Assembly (NCBI RefSeq): GCF_014647155.1
Contig: NZ_BMOQ01000012.1
Span: forward strand, 1 to 43,535
Direction: 5' to 3'
DNA: 43,535 bases
From: Halarchaeum nitratireducens
GTDB taxonomy: Archaea > Halobacteriota > Halobacteria > Halobacteriales > Halobacteriaceae
Part shown: positions 8,079-14,769 of the stretch, in pieces
Layout: each line of letters opens with the position of its first letter
How positions within the stretch are numbered: the first letter of the stretch is position 1
Program-made: the position numbers and the translations under genes
The notes under the pieces: model-generated
The model's database searches: none
Told to the model about the DNA's origin: nothing
Seen by the model: only the letters and a program-made list of their open reading frames with translations

Positions 8079-8479
8079 GGCTCCATCGCGTCGAGTGCGT
8101 CTTGAAGCGTCTCGGCGTCGGCACCGTTCGCGCGATCGACGAGTTCGCGACGAAGCTGTGCCTCCTCTTCCTGTTCGTCGAGGCGGTCCGGCCACGGTCG
8201 TCCCTGCACCTCGGTCCAGAGACCGTACATCGCGGCCTCCGGGAAGTGAATGCCGACGTGGTCGCCGCCGTCTGTGGTGACGTCGAGTACCCAACCGTCC
8301 TCGAGCTTCGAGCTCGGGCCGTAGTTGCACGCGGTCTGGTCGTCCTTGGCGACGTACTCGCGGTGTTCATTCGCGAGGAGGCGGTTGATGACGTCGTTAA
8401 ACGAGTCTCCCGGGTATTTCTGCCCGCTCAGGTCTTGCCACGTCTGCCGCGTCACCTCTATCGAAGTCTTCTCTGTCAT
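8075..8479 (-). CDS. Antitoxin partner of Doc with RHH-like N-terminus
   Basis: 134 residues from ATG 8479. The N-terminus TSIEVTRQTWQDLSGQKYPG then SFNDVINRLL has the beta-strand plus helix pattern of haloarchaeal ribbon-helix-helix antitoxins. The C-terminal part is acidic (DEQEEEAQLRRELVD, QDALDAMEP) and likely wraps the toxin. A TATA-like TAGTGAATCC/CTATAG segment lies just upstream. First gene of a three-cistron operon with doc and the 33-residue protein; autoregulation is expected for the family. Confidence 0.7.
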   Translation of the reverse strand: MTEKTSIEVTRQTWQDLSGQKYPGDSFNDVINRLLANEHREYVAKDDQTACNYGPSSKLEDGWVLDVTTDGGDHVGIHFPEAAMYGLWTEVQGRPWPDRLDEQEEEAQLRRELVDRANGADAETLQDALDAMEP

Positions 8480-8829
8480 GGTTGCTATAGTGAATCCAGC
8501 CACCATAGTTTTTGGTGTTGTACGATAGTCGTGTGAGTAAGCACGTGGCGATGTCGTCGAGAAGACGACCGGCGCTGGAACGCCGGCCGCGTGCGCCCAC
8601 CAACTTGAGGCTGGGGGAGAGGAAGTAGCGTGGTAGGGGCCGTCTTCTCTGACCGGTATCGGATTCTCTATTTCCGGTTGCCCTAATCGCGGAAGTTTGG
8701 TAAAAAGGTTTTTCCCCGTCCCCGAGAAAGAGGAAGGTGAGGACGCGGACCAGGCCCGCTGGGTTGAACCCTCGGGACTGATCCGGTTAGGAACGTGGGG
8801 TAATGGCCTACGTTCTGTTGACGTCCGCT
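8480..8829. other. Intergenic stretch between antitoxin promoter and pseudogene
   Basis: About 350 bp with the divergent region of the antitoxin and no convincing gene on either strand. A minus-strand frame runs through it but lacks a plausible start and has poor codon composition. CCGGCGCTGGAACGCCGG (8569-8586) is a short hairpin. Confidence 0.4.
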
Positions 8830-9470
8830 CTACGGTCCTAATCCTTTGAGGAGGTACTCCTGTAGCGTCTGCGACTCGAGCATCCGGACCGTGTTCTGCC
8901 ACTGTGAGGCGACGTCGTGCGACTCATCACCAGTATATCGACCTTTGATCCACGCAGCGACACGAGTCTGCTCGATCCCGCCATACGACCCGGTGAGTCC
9001 CTTGATCTGATAGAACGGGAAGGGTGAAGACGTCGCGTCCCGCCAGTCGCGGTTGAACCACACTACAGAGTCGTAGCGCTCGGTGGGATGTTCTCCCGCG
9101 TCCATCTGGGATCGAACGTAGCCCGCGATGTAGTCGGCGGCTGCAGCCTCGGGATACGTGAGGTCTGCGGACGGAAATCCTGACACGTACACGCTCCCGA
9201 AGGCTGACTGGAATGAGGGGCCGATAATTTGGGCAGCCTGTGTTCGGAGATGCTCCTGCGATCGGCCATACATGCTGGCAGCACCATCTGGAAGCAGCAC
9301 CGCGTCACCGCGATAGGACTCGGCTTTTGCGAGAGCTGCTTCGCCAGCATGCAGACAGCTGCAGCCTTATCGTGGATAGTCTCTTGCTCGTATCCAACGG
9401 CGACTCGCCACGGGACAGGTAGAGTCCGTCACCGCTTGACCACAGAGTTATTACGGTCTATTGTGTTCTA
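8830..9470 (-). pseudogene. Broken gene of unknown family (two frameshifts)
   Basis: The last 156 residues are in one frame (GTG 9300 to stop 8830: GAASMYGRSQEHLRTQ, AAAADYIAGYVRSQMDAGEH, SVVWFNRDWRDAT). Upstream, coding-like sequence continues in two other frames: AALAKAESYRGDAV just before 9300, VAVGYEQETIHDKAAAV at 9350-9413 and TLWSSGDGLYLSRGES at 9413-9455. This implies two small indels and no intact start. The ADYIAGYV segment is reminiscent of RNase H-like DUF3800 proteins, but that is only a guess. Confidence 0.5.
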
Positions 9471-9476
9471 TTACAC

Positions 9477-9797
9477 ATGCCCATCAGTATCGATCGGTTC
9501 GACGACGAACCCGCGGATGTCCTCAACCTCCAGGAAGGGACACACCCGTATCGGCTTCTTCAGTTCCTCGCGGACCACAGCGACCAGGCGTTCACGCAGA
9601 CGGAACTCCACGAATCGACGGGCATCAAGCGCGGGAGCATTGGCGCTGCGCTCTCCCGCTTGGAGGACCGCGGCCTCGTTCGACACCGCGGGCGGTACTG
9701 GGCCATTGCAGAGGACGACCGACTTGCCTCGTACGCGGCGCAGGTGAACGCCAGCTCCGCCTCGACGACGGACGACTACTACGGCGACGGGGAATGA
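9477..9797 (+). CDS. Winged-helix antitoxin/regulator paired with PemK-like toxin
   Basis: 106 residues starting MPISIDRFDDEPADVLNLQE. The middle is a MarR/Lrp-like winged helix (QFLADHSDQAFTQTELHEST, GSIGAALSRLEDRGLVRHRG). The C-terminus is acidic and Tyr-rich (TTDDYYGDGE), suited to block a toxin. Its stop overlaps the toxin ATG (ATGA, 9794-9797), as is normal for TA operons. The archaeal HTH plus PemK-like pairing differs from bacterial AbrB-type MazE. Confidence 0.75.
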   Translation: MPISIDRFDDEPADVLNLQEGTHPYRLLQFLADHSDQAFTQTELHESTGIKRGSIGAALSRLEDRGLVRHRGRYWAIAEDDRLASYAAQVNASSASTTDDYYGDGE

Positions 9798-10130
9798 CGG
9801 ACGTCTTCGAGCGCGGCGCGGTTGTGAAAGGCCCGGATCTCCTCGCAGATCACGACCTCTAGGCCGTACGTCTGTCTGAGCGACCGCACTCATCCGTTCC
9901 ACGACGAGGAAGCGCTCTACGCGGCCGCGACGACGACGCGGCGAGCGGTCGCCATCCCGCTCACCGACGACGACTTCGTTTCGGGCGGCCTGCCGCGGGA
10001 GAGCTATGTGAATCCGTGGACAGTCGTCACGATTCGGCATGCGGACATGGCGCGTGAAGAGGGGCGTCTCGTCGAGGCGACGACGGAGAAAATCGCTACC
10101 GAGGCTGCTGGCTATCTCGGTATCCGCTGA
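9794..10130 (+). pseudogene. Frameshifted PemK/MazF-like toxin
   Basis: Reads MTDVFERGAVVKGPDLLADH then stops at 9860-9862. Shifting one base continues RPYVCLSDRTHPFHDEEALY, AVAIPLTDDDFVSGGLPRES and YVNPWTVVTIRHADMA to TGA 10128-10130. The joined product of about 110 residues has the length and the R-P-V-L-x-SD...P-W pattern of haloarchaeal PemK-like endoribonucleases. One extra base near 9860 breaks it. The intact antitoxin plus broken toxin suggests an inactivated module, or a sequence error. Confidence 0.65.
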
Positions 10131-10148
10131 AAGCGCCGTCTCGCGTCC

Positions 10149-10190
10149 TTAACCAACAGTCAGCTGCGGGCAGCCGAGTCTGTTGGTTAA
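10149..10190. repeat. Dispersed palindromic site A
   Basis: TTAACCAACAG (10149-10159) and its exact complement CTGTTGGTTAA (10180-10190) enclose 20 bp. It begins 18 bp after the stop of the PemK-like toxin. It belongs to a seven-member family with conserved arms and unrelated centres. Confidence 0.8.
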
Positions 10191-10201
10191 ACCACTCTGG
10201 T

Positions 10202-10449
10202 GACGTCGAGATGCGTCGAGGGACCGGCTACGCACCGCTCCGGCGTTTCATAATCGGGTTGAATCCCCGGTAGTAGAGGTGAAAAAGTGGTTTTGGTTCT
10301 GGGGTCGACGCGTGGCGGCGGAGTGTCTGTGAGGAGAGGGGCTACGCGAGTTCGTCGAGAATCTCGCGGTCCTCGTCGATAATCTCTCGCACGCGCTCGC
10401 GGTGCTCCTCAAGGTCGTCTTTCTCGGCGTGTTCCTGGCTCATTGTGTG
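10202..10449. repeat. Duplicated 250-bp segment, copy 2
   Basis: Second copy of 7393-7641, differing at scattered positions and by short indels (AGTAGAGGTGAAAAAGTGG versus AGTAGAGTGAGAAAGGTG). It starts 12 bp after palindromic site A. This ties the duplication to a module border. Confidence 0.85.
10342..10443 (-). CDS. 33-residue acidic helical protein, copy 2
   Basis: Same translated sequence as the copy at 7536-7637 (MSQEHAEKDDLEEH...DELA), with a synonymous change in a GAC/GAT codon. Here it is not behind doc: a TATA-like CATATAC lies about 35 bp upstream on the minus strand (10473-10480), so it has its own promoter. It is again within a few hundred bases of a toxin-antitoxin pair, on the opposite strand. 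Function unknown. Confidence 0.6.
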   Translation of the reverse strand: MSQEHAEKDDLEEHRERVREIIDEDREILDELA

Positions 10450-10667
10450 TAATAGGGGGGCCAGAGAGGGGGCGAGTATATGCGCGGTCGTACTCTCACG
10501 GGTCTGCCATCTACATGCATCTCCTCGTGGGAGGGGTTTGGTGGTGTCGAATACCTATGCGAGGAGCGTTGAGTGCTTCGCTGGAGGGTGTGCATCTTCC
10601 GGGAGGAACAGGCGTCCGCGCCTCGTAGCTATTGATTGTCACGAGAATCACTTAAACGCCGAATGAG

Positions 10668-10844
10668 TTAGTGGTGGCTGGCCCACTTGGGAGCGTAGAA
10701 GACGACGCACGGCCGGGAGAAGGCGTGATAGTGCGAAACGGGCATCACGGCGAACTCGAGCTCCCATGCCGTGGCGAACTCCACGACGTCGAACCAGCCA
10801 TTCCGTATCTGCTTACCGTCCTCGCCGACGCCAGTCTTCGACAC
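10668..10844 (-). CDS. 58-residue protein of unknown function
   Basis: GTG 10844 to TAA 10668. The product begins MSKTGVGEDGKQIRNGWFDV and ends VVFYAPKWASHH, with an aromatic-rich middle (WELEFAVMPVSHYHAFSR). Nearly all third positions are G or C, unlike the overlapping + strand frame. It is divergent from relBE and shares their upstream region. An in-frame stop just upstream fixes the maximum length. The family is not recognised; it could be a fragment. Confidence 0.5.
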   Translation of the reverse strand: MSKTGVGEDGKQIRNGWFDVVEFATAWELEFAVMPVSHYHAFSRPCVVFYAPKWASHH

Positions 10845-10937
10845 CGAATAGACGGAGATTCTTCTCTAGATTTAATACACGTAAAGGGAGCTACCAAAAA
10901 CTGTTAAGGCTGACAGTCCTATATGTCTGTATAGGCC

Positions 10938-11132
10938 ATGTCCGCTGACAAACGCCTTCCGGTAACCGAGGAGACGCGGAAGGAACTCCACGATCTCAAG
11001 GAGCCCGGCCAGACCTACGACGATCTTCTCAAGGAACTGGCTCAGCAGCGCCGCCGACAGGAGTTGGAGCAGCGCTTCCAGGAGTTGGAGGAGGCGGACC
11101 GCGACGAGTTGACGTCTCTCTCGGATGTCTGA
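10938..11132 (+). CDS. RelB-like antitoxin
   Basis: 64 residues: MSADKRLPVTEETRKELHDL then YDDLLKELAQQRRRQELEQR. The short strand plus helix at the N-terminus and the long charged C-terminal helix are typical of haloarchaeal RelB-type antitoxins. It overlaps the toxin by 8 bp (ATGTCTGA). TATA-like CTATATG lies about 20 bp upstream of the ATG, suiting a leaderless autoregulated operon. Confidence 0.8.
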   Translation: MSADKRLPVTEETRKELHDLKEPGQTYDDLLKELAQQRRRQELEQRFQELEEADRDELTSLSDV

Positions 11133-11418
11133 GTACGACGTCCTGCTCGCCGACCAACCGTGTGAGTTCCTCGACGCTGCCGACGAGAAGACCAAACGGA
11201 TCTGTACGGAGAATCTCGGCTACCTCGCAGACAACCCGTACCCCGGACGCGGCCGTGGAGACAAGGAGAAGCTTCCTATCGACGGCGAGCGAGACCGTTA
11301 CCGGCTGCATATTTCTCGAACCTACACGGCCATCTACACCGTCTTGGAGGACGAGAAAGAGGCGCGCGTGCTGGAGATCGTCTCTATCGACGAGGCACAC
11401 AAGCGATACGGTTTCTGA
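11125..11418 (+). CDS. relE: RelE/ParE-superfamily toxin
   Basis: 97 residues, the normal length for RelE. Features: N-terminal EYDVLLADQPCEFL strand-helix, NPYPGRGRGDKEKLPIDG with basic residues, then RYRLHISRTYTAIYTVLEDE and the C-terminal RVLEIVSIDEAHKRYGF. Ribosome-dependent mRNA cleavage is the family role; here it is inferred. Coupled to the antitoxin at 10938. Confidence 0.85.
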   Translation: MSEYDVLLADQPCEFLDAADEKTKRICTENLGYLADNPYPGRGRGDKEKLPIDGERDRYRLHISRTYTAIYTVLEDEKEARVLEIVSIDEAHKRYGF

Positions 11419-11476
11419 ATCCCTGTTTCAAACACCTCGGTCGGCCCTGTAGATCTGCGCCGGGTGCGGAAGTTGG

Positions 11477-11809
11477 TCAGAGTTCCTCGATGAGATTCTC
11501 TAGGAGCTCGTCGTTCGTGATGTCGAAGGTCCAGGAGTGGCTACCGGAAGCCTGCTTGATCACGTCAGCGACGGTCTCTTTCGGGACATCGAAGTGCATC
11601 TGGTGGTCCCATCCCCAGCAGGTGAGGACGTACGCGACCCCGTGAGAGGTGCGATAGCGCGCAATCCAGACAGTCACCTCTGGGTTGTCCCCGTGCTGGA
11701 GGACGACGTCGGGATTCGCATCCTCTCCGGCCCAGGTGGGCTCGGTCAGGTAGTCTCCGAGAGCTTGGCTGAGCGGTCTCGATTCCTTTAGTTCGAACGG
11801 AGCGTACAT
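11477..11809 (-). CDS. Conserved-looking hypothetical protein
   Basis: 110 residues (MYAPFELKESRPLSQALGDY; middle VTVWIARYRTSHGVAYVLTC then WGWDHQMHFDV; end DELLENLIEEL). Codon use is fully haloarchaeal. It converges with relE, with 58 bp between stops. No known motif; the Trp/His-rich WGWDHQMHF segment is the most distinctive feature. Confidence 0.6.
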   Translation of the reverse strand: MYAPFELKESRPLSQALGDYLTEPTWAGEDANPDVVLQHGDNPEVTVWIARYRTSHGVAYVLTCWGWDHQMHFDVPKETVADVIKQASGSHSWTFDITNDELLENLIEEL

Positions 11810-12081
11810 CCGGATCGTCTATAGTAGGGTTCAGAAGTCTTTGTCGTGGCAGCCGCTGAAGACAGGTGCATTCGCTGGCTCTCGAAGATCCAACGAGAGA
11901 AGTAAGTAGTATTTCTGGTGATCACTATCAGTGGTTGATGGCACGGTTTTCTTATTCAGACCTGTCTCCGTAACTTACCGGTGTACGAGTTTCTTTCAGT
12001 GTGTTTTCTGAATAAAGTCACTATACTACCGATGACTGCTATAGTTACGAATACTGAGCTCCAATGACGCGATTTTCAGAC

Positions 12082-12190
12082 TCGTCCGACTCACCGACTC
12101 TTTCTCTCAGACTGGGTGCAGGAGGCCTACGAGATCTTTGTGGACGTGGCAGATGGCTCGCACAACGACATCTCCTACGAGGACGCGTAG
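12082..12190 (+). pseudogene. C-terminal gene fragment
   Basis: The + frame reads LFLSDWVQEAYEIFVDVADG then SHNDISYEDA-stop (12188-12190). It is clearly coding in composition but has no start. The upstream 11810-12080 stretch holds only AT-richer non-coding DNA. It marks the edge of the AT-rich insertion that follows. Confidence 0.4.
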
Positions 12191-12271
12191 TCTCTCAACG
12201 GGGGGTGACCCGTCCTTGATAGTTGAAGCATGAATTAATTTTATAATGGATGAATTTAATTATGAGGTACT

Positions 12272-12661
12272 ATGTGTGATACGGATCACACGAGCAAAAG
12301 AACAGTACTCAAAAGCATCGGTTCTGTCATGGCAATCAGTGGAAGCCTATCAGTGATCCCGGAAGAAACGGCGGCAGTCAAGGAGAATAAAGATCCCACT
12401 ATCCCCGAAAAGCTAATCTCTGACTTTCATACACTAGATAAAAGAGCTAAGCGGTACTTCAATAAATCCGTCTCAAATGGGAGTCATAAGTCACTAGTGA
12501 GGGACTGTCCTGTTGGCCTCCGAGAGACACCATTTATTCAGAAGGGAAGTAAATTATACTGTCTCAGGTCTTTCACTCAGGGAGATGGGTATCAAACGGA
12601 GGATAAAACACATATAGATGAAAAGAAATCTATTAAAATTCGACCAGAGGTGATCAACTGA
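12272..12661 (+). CDS. Secreted protein with Tat-like signal, AT-rich island
   Basis: 129 residues. The N-terminus SKRTVLKSIGSVMAISGSLS resembles a haloarchaeal Tat signal (Lys-Arg variant). The mature part is Lys-rich and only mildly acidic, with two cysteines (RDCPVG, LYCLRS). Base composition is far lower in GC than its neighbours, a sign of transfer. Its stop overlaps the start of the zincin gene (TGATG), so the two are coupled. The family is not recognised; a substrate, inhibitor or immunity partner of the zincin is possible. Confidence 0.65.
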   Translation: MCDTDHTSKRTVLKSIGSVMAISGSLSVIPEETAAVKENKDPTIPEKLISDFHTLDKRAKRYFNKSVSNGSHKSLVRDCPVGLRETPFIQKGSKLYCLRSFTQGDGYQTEDKTHIDEKKSIKIRPEVIN

Positions 12662-13311
12662 TGTCTATTGAAATAAACATCTTCGCTTCGCAGGAGCTAT
12701 ATTCTAATTCCCAATTACAAGCGCCTGAAGTTGCCAAGAACTACCTAACGCAGGCTCTGAATGATACCGAATTCGGGTTTGATATTTCAACTCCCAATGT
12801 TCAATACGACGCCAATGATAGTGATCCAAACTTAGATGATTTCGCTGCCACGATTCAGACTGAGCATCCAGACCTGTGGGCGAAAGATTCAAACCATCTT
12901 CTAGTATCTGGGAAAGCCGACCCAATTGGTGCAGCAGGAAGGCGGGCGTCATATAGTGATGATGGTGGGGTTATCGCGGGTATGTCTAGTACTACTACCC
13001 AGACAGAAATGTATAATACTCCAGAAGGAGCCGCAATCCATGGTACACTACATGAGGTCGGCCATGAACTGCTATACGATAGTGATGTAAATGATCATAA
13101 ACGTGGTGATAACTGGGTGGAATATGATCCGGAATATCCCACAATCGGACAATACTATGTGACTCCCATGCTTGCGGATCATGCAAGTAAATGGTCAGAA
13201 AATGGCTGCCAGCATGATCTAGTAAACCCTTCCGACTACTCTTCGTTCTATCGAAGTATGCTCTGGGCTGATTGCATGACAAAAAAGATATCCCCAAAAG
13301 ATCCTGTCTAG
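12661..13311 (+). CDS. Zincin metalloprotease-like protein
   Basis: 216 residues with a clear HExxH zinc site (IHGTLHEVGHELLYDSDV; His131, Glu132, His135). The next His is His146 in VNDHKRG, so it is not a standard metzincin (HExxHxxGxxH) and a third ligand is uncertain. No signal peptide is present, although the coupled upstream gene has one. Two or three cysteines occur in the C-terminal half (NGCQHD, WADCMT). Very AT-rich coding for a haloarchaeon. Proteolytic activity is inferred from the motif only. Confidence 0.65.
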   Translation: MSIEINIFASQELYSNSQLQAPEVAKNYLTQALNDTEFGFDISTPNVQYDANDSDPNLDDFAATIQTEHPDLWAKDSNHLLVSGKADPIGAAGRRASYSDDGGVIAGMSSTTTQTEMYNTPEGAAIHGTLHEVGHELLYDSDVNDHKRGDNWVEYDPEYPTIGQYYVTPMLADHASKWSENGCQHDLVNPSDYSSFYRSMLWADCMTKKISPKDPV

Positions 13312-13522
13312 TTCTGCACCCCCAACCGTCGCCTTTATATTGATGAGTTGATACGTTCTCCGGCGGTTATAGTAGTACATGAATTATTCAAGCTATTTGC
13401 GTGCGGTCGACGCGCATTTTGAGGGTATGCAACTACTTTTCTATCTGTCCCGAGTTGAACATATTACATCAAAAGGCCCATGCCCCCAATCCACGTAACT
13501 TCAAATACACTCGCAGCTCTCA

Positions 13523-14311
13523 ATGCCTACTCCTAGCCCCTCTATTGGTCTCGCTGTGCCAGCGTACGAACCGGATCTCAAGCGCCTCCACCCATATCTC
13601 GATATGCTCGCGACGACGGTCGCCGACGAGGTTCTCGTCGCGCTGGATGACCCCGATCCCGGTGTCGTGGACACCCTTCGCGAGCACGCCCAAGTGTCGG
13701 TGTCGCCCGCGCGTCGTGGGAAAGGTGCGGCTGTGACGGACGCTTTTGACGCGCTCGCGGATGATGTCGATCGGTTGGTGCTCGCGGACGCCGACGCTAG
13801 CACACCCCCTGAGTCGATCGCCGAAATCGTTGCCGCGCTCGACGGCGGCGACGCGGAAGGACACACGGCTCCCACGGTCGCCGTCGGCAGTCGTCGCCAC
13901 CCCGACGCAGATGTTCGCTCCCATCAGTCCCTCGTCCGACGAGGGCTCGGTGCGGGGTTCGTCTCCCTCGCACGCACACTTTTAGGCGTCCAACTGAGTG
14001 ACTATCAGTGTGGGGCGAAGGCGGTCACGACCGACGTGTGGCGCGACGTTCGGCCGTATCTCCACGAACCGGGGTTCGCGTGGGACGTGGAGTTCGTCGC
14101 CGTCGCCGACGCGCTGGGCGAACGGATCGTCGAGGTTCCCGTCACTTGGGAGGACCAACCGAACAAGACGGTGTCACCGATCAGTGATACACTCTCGATG
14201 GCCCGGGGCTTGCTCGCCGCGCGCGAACGCGCGGCGACCGTGCGGGGCGCGTCGTCCCCACTCGCCCGCATCGTCTGTCGACCGACGCCGCTCGTCGAGA
14301 CCCATGAATAG
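13523..14311 (+). CDS. Family 2 glycosyltransferase (dolichyl-phosphate sugar type)
   Basis: 262 residues, GT-A fold. N-terminal SIGLAVPAYEPDLKRLHPYL nucleotide-binding strand, LADADAST as the metal-binding D-x-D region, SDYQCGAKAV and the acceptor-side GFAWDVEFVAVAD, all as in DPM1/AglJ-like GT2 enzymes. It would transfer a sugar from a nucleotide donor to a lipid carrier at the inner face of the membrane. It overlaps the GtrA gene by 8 bp and is followed by a DUF2298 gene, a typical surface-glycan cluster. Confidence 0.88.
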   Translation: MPTPSPSIGLAVPAYEPDLKRLHPYLDMLATTVADEVLVALDDPDPGVVDTLREHAQVSVSPARRGKGAAVTDAFDALADDVDRLVLADADASTPPESIAEIVAALDGGDAEGHTAPTVAVGSRRHPDADVRSHQSLVRRGLGAGFVSLARTLLGVQLSDYQCGAKAVTTDVWRDVRPYLHEPGFAWDVEFVAVADALGERIVEVPVTWEDQPNKTVSPISDTLSMARGLLAARERAATVRGASSPLARIVCRPTPLVETHE

Positions 14312-14750
14312 GCTTCAATCGCTCGCTCGCGGGGGGCTACTCGGACGCTATCTCTCGGTCGGCGTGACCGGCGCGTCGGTCGAGTCGATCGTAGTCCTCG
14401 CGTTGACGGCGACCGCGCTTACCGGGTCGCTCGTCGCGAAGGCCGTCGGTGCGGAGATTTCTATCTCGTTGATGTTCGTCCTCAATGACCGCTGGACGTT
14501 CGCGGACGCCGGCGCAGCCGGCATCCGCTCGTTCGTCGATCGCTTCCTCCGATCACACGCCGTGCGCGCCGTCGGGCTCGCCGTCGGGTTTGTCGTCCTC
14601 ATCGCACTCACGGACTTCGTCACCGTCTCCGTTCGCCTCGCGGGTCTCGAGCTGTGGCCCACGCTCGCTAACCTCATTGGCATCGGGACTGGCTTCGCGG
14701 TGAACTATATCGGTGAAGGCCTATTCACGTGGAACCCGGCAGAAACGTGA
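14304..14750 (+). CDS. GtrA-like membrane protein
   Basis: 148 residues with four hydrophobic helices, beginning MNRLQSLARGGLLGRYLSVG. The family marks are G(A/T)SV near helix 1, FVLNDRWTFAD after helix 2 and the C-terminal GTGFAVNYIGEGLFTW. GtrA proteins are thought to flip or help move lipid-linked sugars made by a partner GT2, here the coupled upstream gene. Confidence 0.88.
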   Translation: MNRLQSLARGGLLGRYLSVGVTGASVESIVVLALTATALTGSLVAKAVGAEISISLMFVLNDRWTFADAGAAGIRSFVDRFLRSHAVRAVGLAVGFVVLIALTDFVTVSVRLAGLELWPTLANLIGIGTGFAVNYIGEGLFTWNPAET

Positions 14751-14769
14751 ATCGCGAACCGCTCGCCCC

